Shown: positions 42,312 to 52,324, counted from the first letter of the stretch. The stretch: 64,000 nt of DNA from an uncultured Bacteroidota bacterium (GCA_902602415.1 CACKQW010000002.1:1-64000), one strand, 5' to 3'. The notes: generated by a model from the letters alone, not told the origin. A program made the numbers and translations.

Positions 42312-44207
42312 TTAGTAAGCTCTCTTTTTATTTCCCTCGTAATAATTCACAAATGCTGTATTTACTACTCTATTTCCACCATCTGTTGGATAGTCTCCAG
42401 TAAAATACCAGTCACCCTTGGAGTTTGGACATGCTTTATGTAGATTTTCAATGGGTTGAAAAATAATTTTGACTTCACTTTCAATTATATCAGAGCTAAG
42501 AATTTCAGTAATTTTTTTTGAAATTTCATCATAAGAAAATTGATTATAAATTTTCTTAACTTGATTTTGCATTTCGGCATCTTCAAGTTTAAGTTCCTCT
42601 TTGCATTTTAGATAAATATCCTTAATCAATGAAGATTTATTTTTTTCTTTTAATAAAGCTAGAGCAGCATTGAATGCGATAAGGCTTTCAAGATTTGCCA
42701 TATCTATTCCATAGCAGTCTGGATACCTAATTTGAGGAGCAGATGAAACTATAATAATTTTTTTTGGGTTCAAACGATCAAGCATTTTTAATATACTTTT
42801 TTTCAAAGTTGTACCTCTAACAATACTATCATCAATAATCACTAAAGTGTCTTCTTTTTTAACAACTCCATATGTAATATCATACACATGTTCCACTAGG
42901 TCATCTCTGCTATTATCCTCTGTTATAAAGGTTCTTAATTTAACATCTTTGACTGCAATTTTCTCAATTCTTGGTCTTTGTGATAGAATTTTGCGAATTT
43001 TATCTTCCGATAAATTCTTCTTGTTGATTATCTCTTCAGTTTTTTTTGCATTTAAAAATTCTTCAACGCTTTCGATCATTCCAAAAAAAGATGTTTCAGC
43101 TGTATTGGGAATGTAAGAAAAAACTGTATACAGCGTGTCATAATTTATTTCCTCTAGTACTTTTGGCATTATATATTTTCCAAGGTTTTTTCTTTCCTGG
43201 TAAATATCTGAATCATTTCCTCTTGAAAAATATATCCTTTCAAAAGAACATGATTTCTTTTCATCTTTCTTGATTACAGATTTAATTTTTACTTTACCGC
43301 TACATTTTATTACAATTGCATTACCAGGGTTGAGTTCTTTAATTTGATTTAACTTTAAATTAAATGCAGTTTGTATTGCAGGTCTTTCAGATGCTACCAC
43401 AACGATTTCTTCATCTTTATAATAAAAGGCAGGCCTGATACCGTTAGGATCTCTGAAAACAAAAGAATCGCCATGCCCAAGGAGACCTCCAATTACATAG
43501 CCTCCATCCCAGCTGTTGGAAGCCTTTTTTAGGATTTTAAAGACATCTAATTTTTCAGAAATTTTAATAGTGCATTCTTGCTTTGAAAGACCATCTTTTT
43601 TAAACTCTTTATATAATTTTCTTACTGCGTCATCTAAAAAGTGTCCAATTTTCTCCATTATGACCACTGTGTCTGTATATTCTTTTGGATGTTGGCCCAA
43701 TTCAATTAAGCTATTAAACAACTCTCTTGAATTAGTCATATTAAAGTTTCCAGCTAGTATTAGGTTTCTATGCTTCCAATTGTTTTGTCTCAAAAATGGA
43801 TGCACATTTTCAACGCTATTATTTCCAAACGTTCCATATCTCACATGTCCGAGCATAACCTCAGCTAGGTAGGGAACTTTGGTTTTTAATTTTTGAATAT
43901 CCTCAAGAATATTTTTATTAGACCCAATTTCACTATTGATGCGCAAGTTAATTTTAGAAAATACATCCTGAATTGGCTGTTTCTCTTTTGATCTAATTCT
44001 GCTTATAAATCTGTTTCCAGGCTCTACATTAAGTTTTATACTCGCAAAGCCAGCACCATCTTGGCCACGATTGTGTTGTTTTTCCATTAACAAGTACATT
44101 TTATTTATTCCATAAAATGCACTGCCATATTTTTTTTTGTAAAATTCTAAAGGTTTAAGTAACCTAATGTGACCGATTCCACATTCGTGTTTTAAAGCAT
44201 CACTCAT
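42312..44207 (-). CDS. purF: Amidophosphoribosyltransferase, long form
   Basis: 631 residues, longer than the usual 470-510. The N-terminal Ntn glutaminase begins MSDALKHECGIGHI with Cys9 as probable nucleophile; unlike B. subtilis-type PurF there is only a short propeptide. Further motifs are NRGQDGAGFAS, GHVRYGTFG, GNFNMTN and FRDPNGIRP. The phosphoribosyltransferase domain has the PRPP loop VIIDDSIVRGTTLKKS. It performs the first committed step of purine synthesis. The extra length lies in insertions in both domains. A second, standard PurF may exist elsewhere. Confidence 0.88.
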   Translation of the reverse strand: MSDALKHECGIGHIRLLKPLEFYKKKYGSAFYGINKMYLLMEKQHNRGQDGAGFASIKLNVEPGNRFISRIRSKEKQPIQDVFSKINLRINSEIGSNKNILEDIQKLKTKVPYLAEVMLGHVRYGTFGNNSVENVHPFLRQNNWKHRNLILAGNFNMTNSRELFNSLIELGQHPKEYTDTVVIMEKIGHFLDDAVRKLYKEFKKDGLSKQECTIKISEKLDVFKILKKASNSWDGGYVIGGLLGHGDSFVFRDPNGIRPAFYYKDEEIVVVASERPAIQTAFNLKLNQIKELNPGNAIVIKCSGKVKIKSVIKKDEKKSCSFERIYFSRGNDSDIYQERKNLGKYIMPKVLEEINYDTLYTVFSYIPNTAETSFFGMIESVEEFLNAKKTEEIINKKNLSEDKIRKILSQRPRIEKIAVKDVKLRTFITEDNSRDDLVEHVYDITYGVVKKEDTLVIIDDSIVRGTTLKKSILKMLDRLNPKKIIIVSSAPQIRYPDCYGIDMANLESLIAFNAALALLKEKNKSSLIKDIYLKCKEELKLEDAEMQNQVKKIYNQFSYDEISKKITEILSSDIIESEVKIIFQPIENLHKACPNSKGDWYFTGDYPTDGGNRVVNTAFVNYYEGNKKRAY

Positions 44208-44257
44208 CTTATAATTGTATGCCTACAAAAAAACAAATAAAAAATTAAAATTGACAT

Positions 44258-45166
44258 TTAAATATTGTGATTTTTTATAAAGTTTATTCTTTTCTCTAAC
44301 TCGTTTTTATTTATTTCTAGCATGTTTTCAACTCCAAATTTTTCAACACAAAAAGAAGCTACCCCATTTGCATAGATAATTGCAGATGAAATTGATGAAA
44401 AATTAATATTTTCCTCTTTTGCTAAGTAGCCAGCTAAAGCTCCAGCAAAAGAGTCACCTGCGCCTGTCGGATCAACAACTTTATTTACTGGATAGCTTGT
44501 ACATTCAAATTTGTCATTTTCCGAGAATAAAATAGCACCTTTTTCTCCATTTTTCATAATTAAATATTCTGGCCCCATTTTTAAAATTTTTTGTACGGCT
44601 TGTTGTAAATCATTACATTCAGAAAGCTGCAAAACTTCCTCATCATTAATACAAATAAGATCTACTTTTGAAATAACATTTTTCAGATCATTAATACTAT
44701 TATCCATCCAAAAATTCATGGTATCCAAAACAATGAATCTTGTCTTTCTGATTTTTTTATTAATAACAGACAACTGTACTTTAGGATCAAGATTTCCTAA
44801 AACTAAAACATCACTCGCAACAAAATTCTTTGGAATATTCGGATTAAATTTCGAAAGTACATTTACTTGAGTTTCTAAAGTATCCCTGGATTTCATATCT
44901 GGATGATATTTACCAGACCAAAAAAATGATTTTCCAGACTCATCAATTTGAACCGCGGACATATCAATATTTCTGGATCTGAAAATTTCAAGGTATTTTT
45001 CAGTAAAGTCATTTCCAATTATTGAAATTATTGCACATTCTATATCTTTTGTCAATGCTGAAAGACTGGCATATGGCGCTGAACCCCCTAGGATATTTAC
45101 TGCATTTCCATAAGGAGTTTCAATTGAGTCAAATGCCAGTGTACCAACAATAATTACTTTGCTCAT
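44258..45166 (-). CDS. PfkB-family sugar/nucleoside kinase
   Basis: 302 residues. N-terminal IVGTLAFDSIETPYG and ILGGSAPYAS glycine motif, and the C-terminal PfkB signature VDPTGAGDSFAGALAG with catalytic Asp and anion hole. The family phosphorylates sugars or nucleosides; the substrate is not identifiable here. Its start overlaps the stop of the upstream membrane protein gene by 4 bases (ATGA), in the series purN-rnhA-small membrane gene-pfkB-purF. Confidence 0.9.
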   Translation of the reverse strand: MSKVIIVGTLAFDSIETPYGNAVNILGGSAPYASLSALTKDIECAIISIIGNDFTEKYLEIFRSRNIDMSAVQIDESGKSFFWSGKYHPDMKSRDTLETQVNVLSKFNPNIPKNFVASDVLVLGNLDPKVQLSVINKKIRKTRFIVLDTMNFWMDNSINDLKNVISKVDLICINDEEVLQLSECNDLQQAVQKILKMGPEYLIMKNGEKGAILFSENDKFECTSYPVNKVVDPTGAGDSFAGALAGYLAKEENINFSSISSAIIYANGVASFCVEKFGVENMLEINKNELEKRINFIKNHNI

Positions 45167-45393
45167 TTTTTTAAAAATTGAAATATAATAATGATTACTT
45201 TAATAACGAAAATTAATGTACATATAAATAAAAAAAACCACGCAACAGGAATAAAACCAAAACATGGTTCTATTACCCATCCATTTTCATTAACATAATT
45301 TGGGCATAATGAGCTGATGACAAAAGAAACTAAACTAGCAATCCCAGCAAAAAATGCTATTTTCTTCCAAAGTCTGCTGGAATTTCTCCCCAT
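45163..45393 (-). CDS. Small membrane protein, 76 aa
   Basis: 76 residues with two transmembrane helices (about 11-28 and 48-72) and a short loop with PNYVNENGWVIEPCFGFIP. It starts 37 bases inside the 3' end of rnhA and its stop overlaps the start of the PfkB gene. It may belong to a DUF3955-like group, but I am not certain. Confidence 0.55.
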   Translation of the reverse strand: MGRNSSRLWKKIAFFAGIASLVSFVISSLCPNYVNENGWVIEPCFGFIPVAWFFLFICTLIFVIKVIIIIFQFLKK

Positions 45394-45968
45394 AACTTAG
45401 TATCCCATTTTAAAATATTAATATTATATTTATTTTCATTCAACCATTTAATAGCTCTGCCAATAAGCTCAAAAACTTCTTTGTTTTCAGAATTTTTTTT
45501 CAGCGTAGTTTTACATTTTTTTTTCTTCACCCAACTAATTGCAGTTTTTGAGTCGGAGTAGATAATTTTACTTTTTTTGGTTTTTTTTAAATAAGCAATT
45601 CCATGAACTAAAGCTAAAAACTCTCCAATATTATTTGTTGCATTTTTATAAGGTCCCTTTTTAAAAAGGACTTTTTTTGTTAGCATTTCAACTCCTTGGT
45701 ATTCCATAATTCCTGGATTTCCACTTGACGCTGCATCCACACAAATAGCATCATTTTCGGGAATAGAATCGTTATAGTCAGAATAATTTTTTTTATTGTA
45801 ATAAACCTCATAACCCTCAAGAAATGCTTTTTCAGCCTCATTTTTTTTAATAAAACTCTTATATTTTGAACCTTTATAGTTCTTAACAGCTAGCTGACAC
45901 TCTACCCAACTTTCAAAAACCCCGGTTTTATTTCCAACCCAAACAACGTAAAATTTATTTTTTTTCAT
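45357..45968 (-). CDS. rnhA: Ribonuclease H1 with N-terminal hybrid-binding domain
   Basis: 203 residues. Residues 1-50 form the Cauli_VI/RNase H1 hybrid-binding domain (KFYVVWVGNKTGVFESW; YKSFIKKNEAEKAF). The catalytic domain has the four acidic residues: Asp in CVDAASSGNPG, Glu in NNIGEFLAL, Asp in IYSDSKTAISWV and Asp in GEIPADFGRK. It degrades RNA in RNA:DNA hybrids. Its start overlaps the purN stop by 4 bases. Confidence 0.92.
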   Translation of the reverse strand: MKKNKFYVVWVGNKTGVFESWVECQLAVKNYKGSKYKSFIKKNEAEKAFLEGYEVYYNKKNYSDYNDSIPENDAICVDAASSGNPGIMEYQGVEMLTKKVLFKKGPYKNATNNIGEFLALVHGIAYLKKTKKSKIIYSDSKTAISWVKKKKCKTTLKKNSENKEVFELIGRAIKWLNENKYNINILKWDTKLWGEIPADFGRK

Positions 45969-46522
45969 GAAATAAGTTTTTCAATAATCAGTGGAAAGTA
46001 TTTCATTTCTAATTTATGAATTTGATTAGCTAAACTATCACTCGTTTTGGGCTCTTTAATTTCTATGTCCTTTTGAAAAATTATTTTACCCTCATCATAT
46101 TTTTCATTTACAAAATGAATAGTGATTCCACTTTTTATTTCTTTATTTTCAATAACTTTTCTGTGTACAAATTGCCCATACATCCCTTTTCCGCCATATT
46201 TTGGTAACAGTGATGGGTGAATATTTATTATTCTATTATTAAAATTTTTAATAAAATTTTCAGGAATTTTTAAAAGGAAGCCTGCTAAAATAATAAGTGC
46301 AGGCTTCAAACCAATTATTGAATGAATAAAAATTTCTTCACCCAAATCATTTTTGGAAATAATTTTAATTTTTGCCCCTAGTTTTGTGACTTTTTCAATA
46401 ACCCCAGCATGCTTGTTGTTAGTTACAGTAAGCCAATTAATATTATATTTTTTTTTATTAAAATATTTAATAATGTTTTCAGCATTTGAGCCATTCCCTG
46501 AAGCAAAGATGATTATATTCAT
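45965..46522 (-). CDS. purN: Phosphoribosylglycinamide formyltransferase
   Basis: 185 residues from ATG 46522, which puts IIIFASGNGSNAENI right at the N-terminus as in the family; an ATG at 46546 adds only eight unneeded residues. Catalytic residues are in INIHPSLLPKYGG (Asn, His) and EKYDEGKII (Asp). It transfers the formyl group of 10-formyltetrahydrofolate to GAR in purine synthesis, consistent with purF nearby. It is divergent from acpP. Confidence 0.95.
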   Translation of the reverse strand: MNIIIFASGNGSNAENIIKYFNKKKYNINWLTVTNNKHAGVIEKVTKLGAKIKIISKNDLGEEIFIHSIIGLKPALIILAGFLLKIPENFIKNFNNRIINIHPSLLPKYGGKGMYGQFVHRKVIENKEIKSGITIHFVNEKYDEGKIIFQKDIEIKEPKTSDSLANQIHKLEMKYFPLIIEKLIS

Positions 46523-46621
46523 AAAGCCATTCACGTCTGTGTTCACAAATTTCCATTTGTTTTGGTTAAATTAAAATAAACTTTTTTTATTTTTGCCATC
46601 AAACTAAATAAATATAAAATT

Positions 46622-46852
46622 ATGTCAGATATCGCACAAAAAGTTAAATCAATAATTGTTGATAAACTAGGAGTTGAAGAAAGTGAAGTTGTAAATGAAG
46701 CTAGTTTTACAAATGACTTAGGAGCTGATTCCCTTGATACAGTGGAACTAATAATGGAGTTTGAAAAGGAATTTGATATCCAGATCCCAGATGATCAAGC
46801 TGAAAATATCTCTACTGTTGGTCAAGCGATCTCATACATTGAAAATTCATAA
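46622..46852 (+). CDS. acpP: Acyl carrier protein
   Basis: 76 residues with the phosphopantetheine attachment motif [10 protein letters not shown], Ser37. Acidic, helical, standard length. It carries acyl chains in fatty-acid synthesis. It is followed at 9 bases by fabF, the usual pair, and leads the plus-strand acpP-fabF-rnc-pyk cluster. Confidence 0.98.
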   Translation: MSDIAQKVKSIIVDKLGVEESEVVNEASFTNDLGADSLDTVELIMEFEKEFDIQIPDDQAENISTVGQAISYIENS

Positions 46853-46861
46853 AAAATTTTT

Positions 46862-48112
46862 ATGGCTTTAAAACGAGTAGTTGTTACTGGTCTTGGAGCT
46901 CTCACCCCTATTGGTAATAACCTTAAGGATTTTTGGAGTGGACTAATTGCTGGTAAAAGCGGTTCAGCTCCTGTCACTTATTTTGATACTGAGAAATTCA
47001 AAACAAAATTTGCTTGTGAATTAAAGGGTTTTGACCCATTGGAATTTCTGGACAGAAAACAGCAAAGGAAAATGGATCGTTTCACTCAGTATGGCATGGT
47101 CTCAACAGATGAAGCTATTATTGATTCAGGTATTGATTTAGAAAAAATAGATAAATTAAGAGTAGGTGTTATTTGGGGCTCAGGAATTGGAGGATTGGAA
47201 ACTTTCCAAAATGAAGTTTTAAATTATGCTCAGGGAGATGGCACTCCAAGATACAACCCTTTTTTTATTCCCAAAATGATTGCAGATATTACTCCTGGAT
47301 ATATTTCGATAAAGTATGGGTTTATGGGACCAAATTATACTACTGTTTCAGCTTGTGCCTCTTCAGCGAATGCCATGGTTGATGCATTAAACTATATACG
47401 TTTGGGACATTGCGATGTAATTGTTACTGGAGGAAGTGAATCTGGAATTAATATTTCTGGAATGGCAGGGTTCAATGCCATGCATGCTCTTTCAACAAGA
47501 AATGATTCACCAGAAACTGCATCCAGACCCTTTGATGCAACTAGAGACGGTTTTGTTTTGGGAGAAGGTTCAGGAACTTTAGTTCTAGAAGAGTACGAGC
47601 ATGCCAAGGCAAGAGGAGCAAAAATATATGCTGAATTTTTAGGTGGAGGATTATCATCCGATGCCCATCATATTACAGCGCCTCACCCTGAAGGAGATGG
47701 TGTTAAAGCAGTAATAAAAAATTGCTTAAAAGATTCAAAAATTAACATAACTGATGTTGATTTGATAAATACTCATGGTACATCAACGCCTTTGGGAGAT
47801 ATAGCTGAGCTGAAAGCTATTGATACTGTCTTTGGAAATCACGCTGAAAAAATAAATATTAACTCAACAAAATCAATGACTGGACATCTGCTTGGAGCTG
47901 CAGGAGCAATTGAAGCAATTTCTACCATACTATCCCTAAAAGAAGGTATAGTTCCACCTACTATAAATCACACTAATGTAGACGAAAATATTAATCCTAA
48001 ATTAAATCTCACTTTGAATAAAGCACAAGAAAGAAGTTCTTTGATTGGAATGAGCAATACTTTTGGTTTTGGTGGTCATAATGCTTGTGTTTTGTTTAAA
48101 AAGTTTTCTTAA
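46862..48112 (+). CDS. fabF: 3-oxoacyl-ACP synthase II
   Basis: 416 residues, standard KAS II length. Catalytic triad Cys165 (VSACASSAN), His305 (NTHGTSTPLGD) and His342 (MTGHLLGAAGA). It elongates acyl-ACP with malonyl-ACP. Its TAA overlaps the ATG of rnc (TAATG). Confidence 0.97.
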   Translation: MALKRVVVTGLGALTPIGNNLKDFWSGLIAGKSGSAPVTYFDTEKFKTKFACELKGFDPLEFLDRKQQRKMDRFTQYGMVSTDEAIIDSGIDLEKIDKLRVGVIWGSGIGGLETFQNEVLNYAQGDGTPRYNPFFIPKMIADITPGYISIKYGFMGPNYTTVSACASSANAMVDALNYIRLGHCDVIVTGGSESGINISGMAGFNAMHALSTRNDSPETASRPFDATRDGFVLGEGSGTLVLEEYEHAKARGAKIYAEFLGGGLSSDAHHITAPHPEGDGVKAVIKNCLKDSKINITDVDLINTHGTSTPLGDIAELKAIDTVFGNHAEKININSTKSMTGHLLGAAGAIEAISTILSLKEGIVPPTINHTNVDENINPKLNLTLNKAQERSSLIGMSNTFGFGGHNACVLFKKFS

Positions 48113-48846
48113 TGCATCTAGGTTTTTTAAAGAAAAAAGATCCATTTTATTATTCAATTAAAGAACTTTTAAATTTTAAACCAAAATCTCTAAAATTTTA
48201 TAAAAGAGCTTTTACTCACAGATCTCTAAATAAAAAAGATCTTAACGGTTTGGCGGTAAATTATGAAAGACTGGAATTTTTGGGAGACTCAATCCTAAGT
48301 TCGATTATTTCTTCTTATTTATTTAAAAATATTCCAAGCGGATCGGAGGGTTATCTTACTCAAATGAGAGCTAAAATAGTTAGTAGAAATCATCTTAATG
48401 AACTGGGGATCGAGCTAGACTTATTAAAGCTTGTTCAATCCAAAATTTCTGATGAAAATTTCGGAGATAATATTCACGGAAATTTATTTGAATCTCTTAT
48501 TGGAGCAATTTTTTTGGACAGGGGTTATAAATTTTGCAAACAATTTATCCATGAAAAGGTAATTGACCCTCACGTTAATTTGGAGAGGCTAAAGAATAAG
48601 ATTATAAGCTATAAGAGTTTGTTTATAGAGTGGTGTCAAAAAACAAAGAAAAATTATCTATATCAAACACAAGAGGATAATGGTAATGAGCCAATAAAAT
48701 ATTTTTCTGTCAAGTTATTTCTTGATGATAAACTCGTTGCAAAAGCAAGGCATACATCCAAGAAAAAAGCCGAGGAAAAAGCATCTAAAAGAGCCTTTTT
48801 TATGTTCCAGGAAGATATTTTAAATTATCAAAATCAAAATTCATAG
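48112..48846 (+). CDS. rnc: Ribonuclease III
   Basis: 244 residues. The signature YERLEFLGDSILSSII and the second acidic cluster NLFESLIGAIFLD define the nuclease domain. A double-stranded RNA-binding domain is at the C-terminus (KLFLDDKLVAKARHTSKKKAEEKASKRAF). It processes rRNA and other duplex RNA. Start codon overlaps the fabF stop. Confidence 0.96.
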   Translation: MHLGFLKKKDPFYYSIKELLNFKPKSLKFYKRAFTHRSLNKKDLNGLAVNYERLEFLGDSILSSIISSYLFKNIPSGSEGYLTQMRAKIVSRNHLNELGIELDLLKLVQSKISDENFGDNIHGNLFESLIGAIFLDRGYKFCKQFIHEKVIDPHVNLERLKNKIISYKSLFIEWCQKTKKNYLYQTQEDNGNEPIKYFSVKLFLDDKLVAKARHTSKKKAEEKASKRAFFMFQEDILNYQNQNS

Positions 48847-48881
48847 AATAAGCTTATATTTATGTGTAAATAGATTTAGAT

Positions 48882-49358
48882 TTGAAAAAACTAAAATTAA
48901 ATCCTTTTCAATCCACAGAAAATTTTCATTGTTTCTCCATCTTTTCATCTTTGGAAGATTTTAGAATGGCATACTTTATTAATAAAACTTTTAATATTAA
49001 TCTTAAGAGAAAGAAATTAGATATTCATGAAAATCATAAAAATGCTCATTTTTCACACTATGAGTTTTTAGATGAAACTAACTTTCTTTCTTGGAAATTA
49101 ATTAATAATAAAGCTAAAGCAACCCTTGAGGACAAGTCTTTGTCTTCGTCACTATTTCAAGGTGACTTAAATATGAATGTCAATGTTAGTCTATATGAAG
49201 AGTTAAAAGACATAGACTACATTTTGTTAATTGAAAATATTCTTTCTGAAAATTTTGTTACTAAAGTTTTAAATAAGCTTCAAGAAATTGAAGGGTTGAT
49301 AATGGCACAAGTTTCAACTAAAAATCTAAAAAATAAAGAAAATTTAATTTTTTCATGA
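48882..49358 (+). CDS. IPExxxVDY-like family protein
   Basis: 158 residues from a TTG start. Its position between rnc and pyk, and the C-terminal KDIDYILLIEN followed by KVLNKLQEIEGLIMAQ, fit the small Bacteroidota-specific family named after IPExxxVDY, though here the motif is degenerate. No biochemical function is known. It overlaps pyk by 4 bases (ATGA). Confidence 0.7.
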   Translation: MKKLKLNPFQSTENFHCFSIFSSLEDFRMAYFINKTFNINLKRKKLDIHENHKNAHFSHYEFLDETNFLSWKLINNKAKATLEDKSLSSSLFQGDLNMNVNVSLYEELKDIDYILLIENILSENFVTKVLNKLQEIEGLIMAQVSTKNLKNKENLIFS

Positions 49359-50788
49359 CAAAAGCAAGATTTAAAAGAACTAAGATAGTTGCTACATTAG
49401 GACCAGCATGTAATTCAAAGACAAAATTAAAGAACTTAATAAGAGCTGGAGTAAATGTGTTCAGAATTAACTTCTCTCATGCTACCTATGATGAAGTTGA
49501 CCATTATATTGACATAATTAATGAACTTAATAAAGAACTTGAATCAAATGTGGCAGTTTTAGCAGATTTACAAGGCCCAAAAATTCGACTTGGAAACATG
49601 CATTCGAATGTTTCAATAAAAAAGGGAGAAATAATTTCATTTGACTGCAAAAACCATTTTATTGGTGACAAATCTAAGGCGTCAATTTCTTATCCAGATT
49701 TTGCAAAAGATGTAAAAAAAGGTGATAAAGTATTAGTTGATGATGGCAAGTTAATTTTTGAAGTTCTTTCAACAGACAAAAAAAGTATTGTGAAGTTAAA
49801 AAATATTCAAGGTGGTATCATTTCATCTAGAAAAGGGATAAATCTTCCCAATACAAAAATCTCCACACCCTCACTCACAGAAAAGGATAAAAAAGATTTA
49901 TTCTTTGCAATTTCTAAAGAGGTTGATTGGGTTGCATTATCATTTGTAAGAAATGCGAGGGATATGCAAAATCTAAGAGAAATAATTGAAAAAAAGTCGG
50001 ATGAAAAAATTCCTATAATTGCTAAAATTGAAAAGCCGGAAGCAATTGATAGTATTGAGGAAATTATTCAAAATTCAGATGGAATAATGGTTGCGCGAGG
50101 AGATTTAGGGATTGAAATTCCCTCTGAAGAGGTTCCCTTGTTACAGAAAAAAATAGTTTATCTCGCCAAAAAACATAGAATTCCTGTGATAATTGCTACT
50201 CAGATGATGGAAAGTATGATTTCCAGTTTAAAACCTAGTCGTGCTGAGGTAAATGATGTTGCAAATTCAGTAATGGATGGCGCAGATGCTGTAATGCTCT
50301 CGGCTGAAACATCTGTTGGTAAATTTCCAGTTGAAGTTGTTTCTCAAATATCAAAGATAATCTCATCTGTTGAGTTTTCTGATCAAATTAATGTACCTGC
50401 AAGCCCACCCACTATTAGAACTAACAGATATCGAACAAAATTTATTTGCTATCATGCAGCTAAAATTGCAAATGAAACGGGTGCTGCAGCAATAACTACT
50501 TTGACAAATAGTGGGTACACCGGATTTCAAGTGTCATCTTGGAGGCCGCACACTAACATAATTGTTTTTACTTCCAATAAAAGAATCCTATCTAGATTAA
50601 GTTTACTATGGGGAGTCAAAGCTTTCTATTACAATAGATCTGTTTCAACTGACAAAACAATTGATGAGATTAATAAAATCGTAAACCAAAAGGGTTTTGC
50701 AAAAAAGGGTGATATTGTAATTAATCTTGCTGCTATGCCTGTGAAAGATCAAGGAATGGTAAATACATTAAAATTGTCTGAAATTTGA
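49355..50788 (+). CDS. pyk: Pyruvate kinase
   Basis: 477 residues. N-terminal RTKIVATLGPACNSK, GVNVFRINFSHA, LADLQGPKIRLG, IIAKIEKPEAI with the catalytic Lys, and MVARGDLGIEIP, RAEVNDVANSVMDGADAVML. It transfers phosphate from phosphoenolpyruvate to ADP. The start overlaps the previous stop (ATGA). Confidence 0.97.
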   Translation: MTKARFKRTKIVATLGPACNSKTKLKNLIRAGVNVFRINFSHATYDEVDHYIDIINELNKELESNVAVLADLQGPKIRLGNMHSNVSIKKGEIISFDCKNHFIGDKSKASISYPDFAKDVKKGDKVLVDDGKLIFEVLSTDKKSIVKLKNIQGGIISSRKGINLPNTKISTPSLTEKDKKDLFFAISKEVDWVALSFVRNARDMQNLREIIEKKSDEKIPIIAKIEKPEAIDSIEEIIQNSDGIMVARGDLGIEIPSEEVPLLQKKIVYLAKKHRIPVIIATQMMESMISSLKPSRAEVNDVANSVMDGADAVMLSAETSVGKFPVEVVSQISKIISSVEFSDQINVPASPPTIRTNRYRTKFICYHAAKIANETGAAAITTLTNSGYTGFQVSSWRPHTNIIVFTSNKRILSRLSLLWGVKAFYYNRSVSTDKTIDEINKIVNQKGFAKKGDIVINLAAMPVKDQGMVNTLKLSEI

Positions 50789-50791
50789 TAT

Positions 50792-52324
50792 ATGGAAATC
50801 AAAGCATGCCTGAATATTTTAGGCCTTAATCAAAAAAATAATGGAACATCAACGGGAAAAGTTTCATTTCCAAGTTCAAAATCAATTGAGAGTTTTTCCC
50901 CTGTTGATGGCAAAAAAATTGGTTCCGTTGGTGAAACTTCTTTTCAGGATTACAACAAAGTCATTGAAACTGCAACCAGTGCATTTAAATTTTGGAGAAA
51001 GCTTCCCGCCCCTAAAAGAGGAGAAATTGTTCGACAATTTGGAAATAGTTTAAGGGAACTCAAAGAACCTCTTGGAACTTTGGTTTCCTACGAAATGGGA
51101 AAAAGTTTGCAAGAAGGATTGGGGGAAGTGCAAGAAATGATTGATATCTGTGATTTTGCTGTTGGCCTTTCCCGACAGTTACATGGCCTGACCATGCACA
51201 GTGAGAGACCAGGACATAGAATGTATGAACAATATCATCCTCTTGGAATTGTTGGGATTATTTCTGCATTTAATTTCCCCGTTGCTGTGTGGTCTTGGAA
51301 TACTGCTCTTGCATGGATTTGCGGAGATGTATGTGTCTGGAAACCAAGTGAAAAAACACCACTTTGCTCAGTTGCATGTCAAAACATAATTGCTAATATT
51401 TTAAAAGAAAATGATTTACCTGAAGGAATTTCGTGTTTAATTAACGGAGATTATAAGGTCGGAGAATTTATGACAAACGATAAAAGAGTTCCTTTGATTT
51501 CTGCGACAGGTTCAACTAGAATGGGTAAAATAGTAGCTAGTGCTGTTGGAGCTAGATTAGGAAAGTCCCTTTTGGAGCTTGGCGGTAATAATGCTATTAT
51601 TGTCACCCCTGACGCTGATGTAAAAATGACAGTAATGGGAGCAGTATTTGGAGCTGTGGGTACTGCAGGCCAAAGATGCACCTCAACTAGAAGATTAATT
51701 ATTCATGAAGATATTTATATTGAAGTTCGTGACGCAGTTGTAAATGCTTATAAGCAGATTAAAATTGGAAACCCCCTTGATCAATCTAATCATGTTGGCC
51801 CTGTTATTGACAAAGTGGCTGTTGAGATGTATTCTAAAGCTTTGGAAAAAGTAGTAAAGGAAGGCGGAAATATCATTGTTGAAGGTGGTGTTTTAGAAGG
51901 CGATGGATATGAAAGCGGTTGTTATGTAAAGCCAGCAATTGCTGAAGCAAATCCAGATTTTGAAATTGTTCAAGAAGAAACCTTTGCTCCGATATTATAC
52001 TTACTTAAATATTCTGGACCTGTAACTAATGCCATTGAAATTCAGAACAATGTTACTCAAGGATTGTCCTCCGCAATAATGACAAATAATTTAAAAGAAG
52101 CGGAGAAATTTCTGTCAGCCGCTGGCTCCGATTGTGGTATTGCTAATGTGAATATTGGTACCTCAGGTGCAGAAATTGGAGGCGCATTTGGTGGAGAAAA
52201 AGATACCGGAGGAGGTAGAGAGTCAGGATCTGATGCTTGGAAAATCTACATGAGAAGGCAAACAAATACAATTAATTATACGGATGATCTACCTTTAGCT
52301 CAGGGAATAAAGTTTGATCTTTAA
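50792..52324 (+). CDS. Aldehyde dehydrogenase, ALDH7 (antiquitin/AmaB) type
   Basis: 510 residues. GIVGIISAFNFPVAVWSWN, KPSEKTPL, SATGSTRMGK (NAD site), LELGGNNAIIV with the general base Glu and GTAGQRCTSTRR with the catalytic Cys. The overall pattern is that of ALDH7A1-like L-aminoadipate-semialdehyde dehydrogenases of lysine breakdown; substrate assignment is by family. It starts 3 bases after pyk. Confidence 0.92.
   Translation: MEIKACLNILGLNQKNNGTSTGKVSFPSSKSIESFSPVDGKKIGSVGETSFQDYNKVIETATSAFKFWRKLPAPKRGEIVRQFGNSLRELKEPLGTLVSYEMGKSLQEGLGEVQEMIDICDFAVGLSRQLHGLTMHSERPGHRMYEQYHPLGIVGIISAFNFPVAVWSWNTALAWICGDVCVWKPSEKTPLCSVACQNIIANILKENDLPEGISCLINGDYKVGEFMTNDKRVPLISATGSTRMGKIVASAVGARLGKSLLELGGNNAIIVTPDADVKMTVMGAVFGAVGTAGQRCTSTRRLIIHEDIYIEVRDAVVNAYKQIKIGNPLDQSNHVGPVIDKVAVEMYSKALEKVVKEGGNIIVEGGVLEGDGYESGCYVKPAIAEANPDFEIVQEETFAPILYLLKYSGPVTNAIEIQNNVTQGLSSAIMTNNLKEAEKFLSAAGSDCGIANVNIGTSGAEIGGAFGGEKDTGGGRESGSDAWKIYMRRQTNTINYTDDLPLAQGIKFDL

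Noticed and set aside
46561-46621. Consensus promoter upstream of acpP
   Set aside because: The candidate box reads TATTTTG, one base short of TAnnTTTG, and the nearest TTG is too far away.
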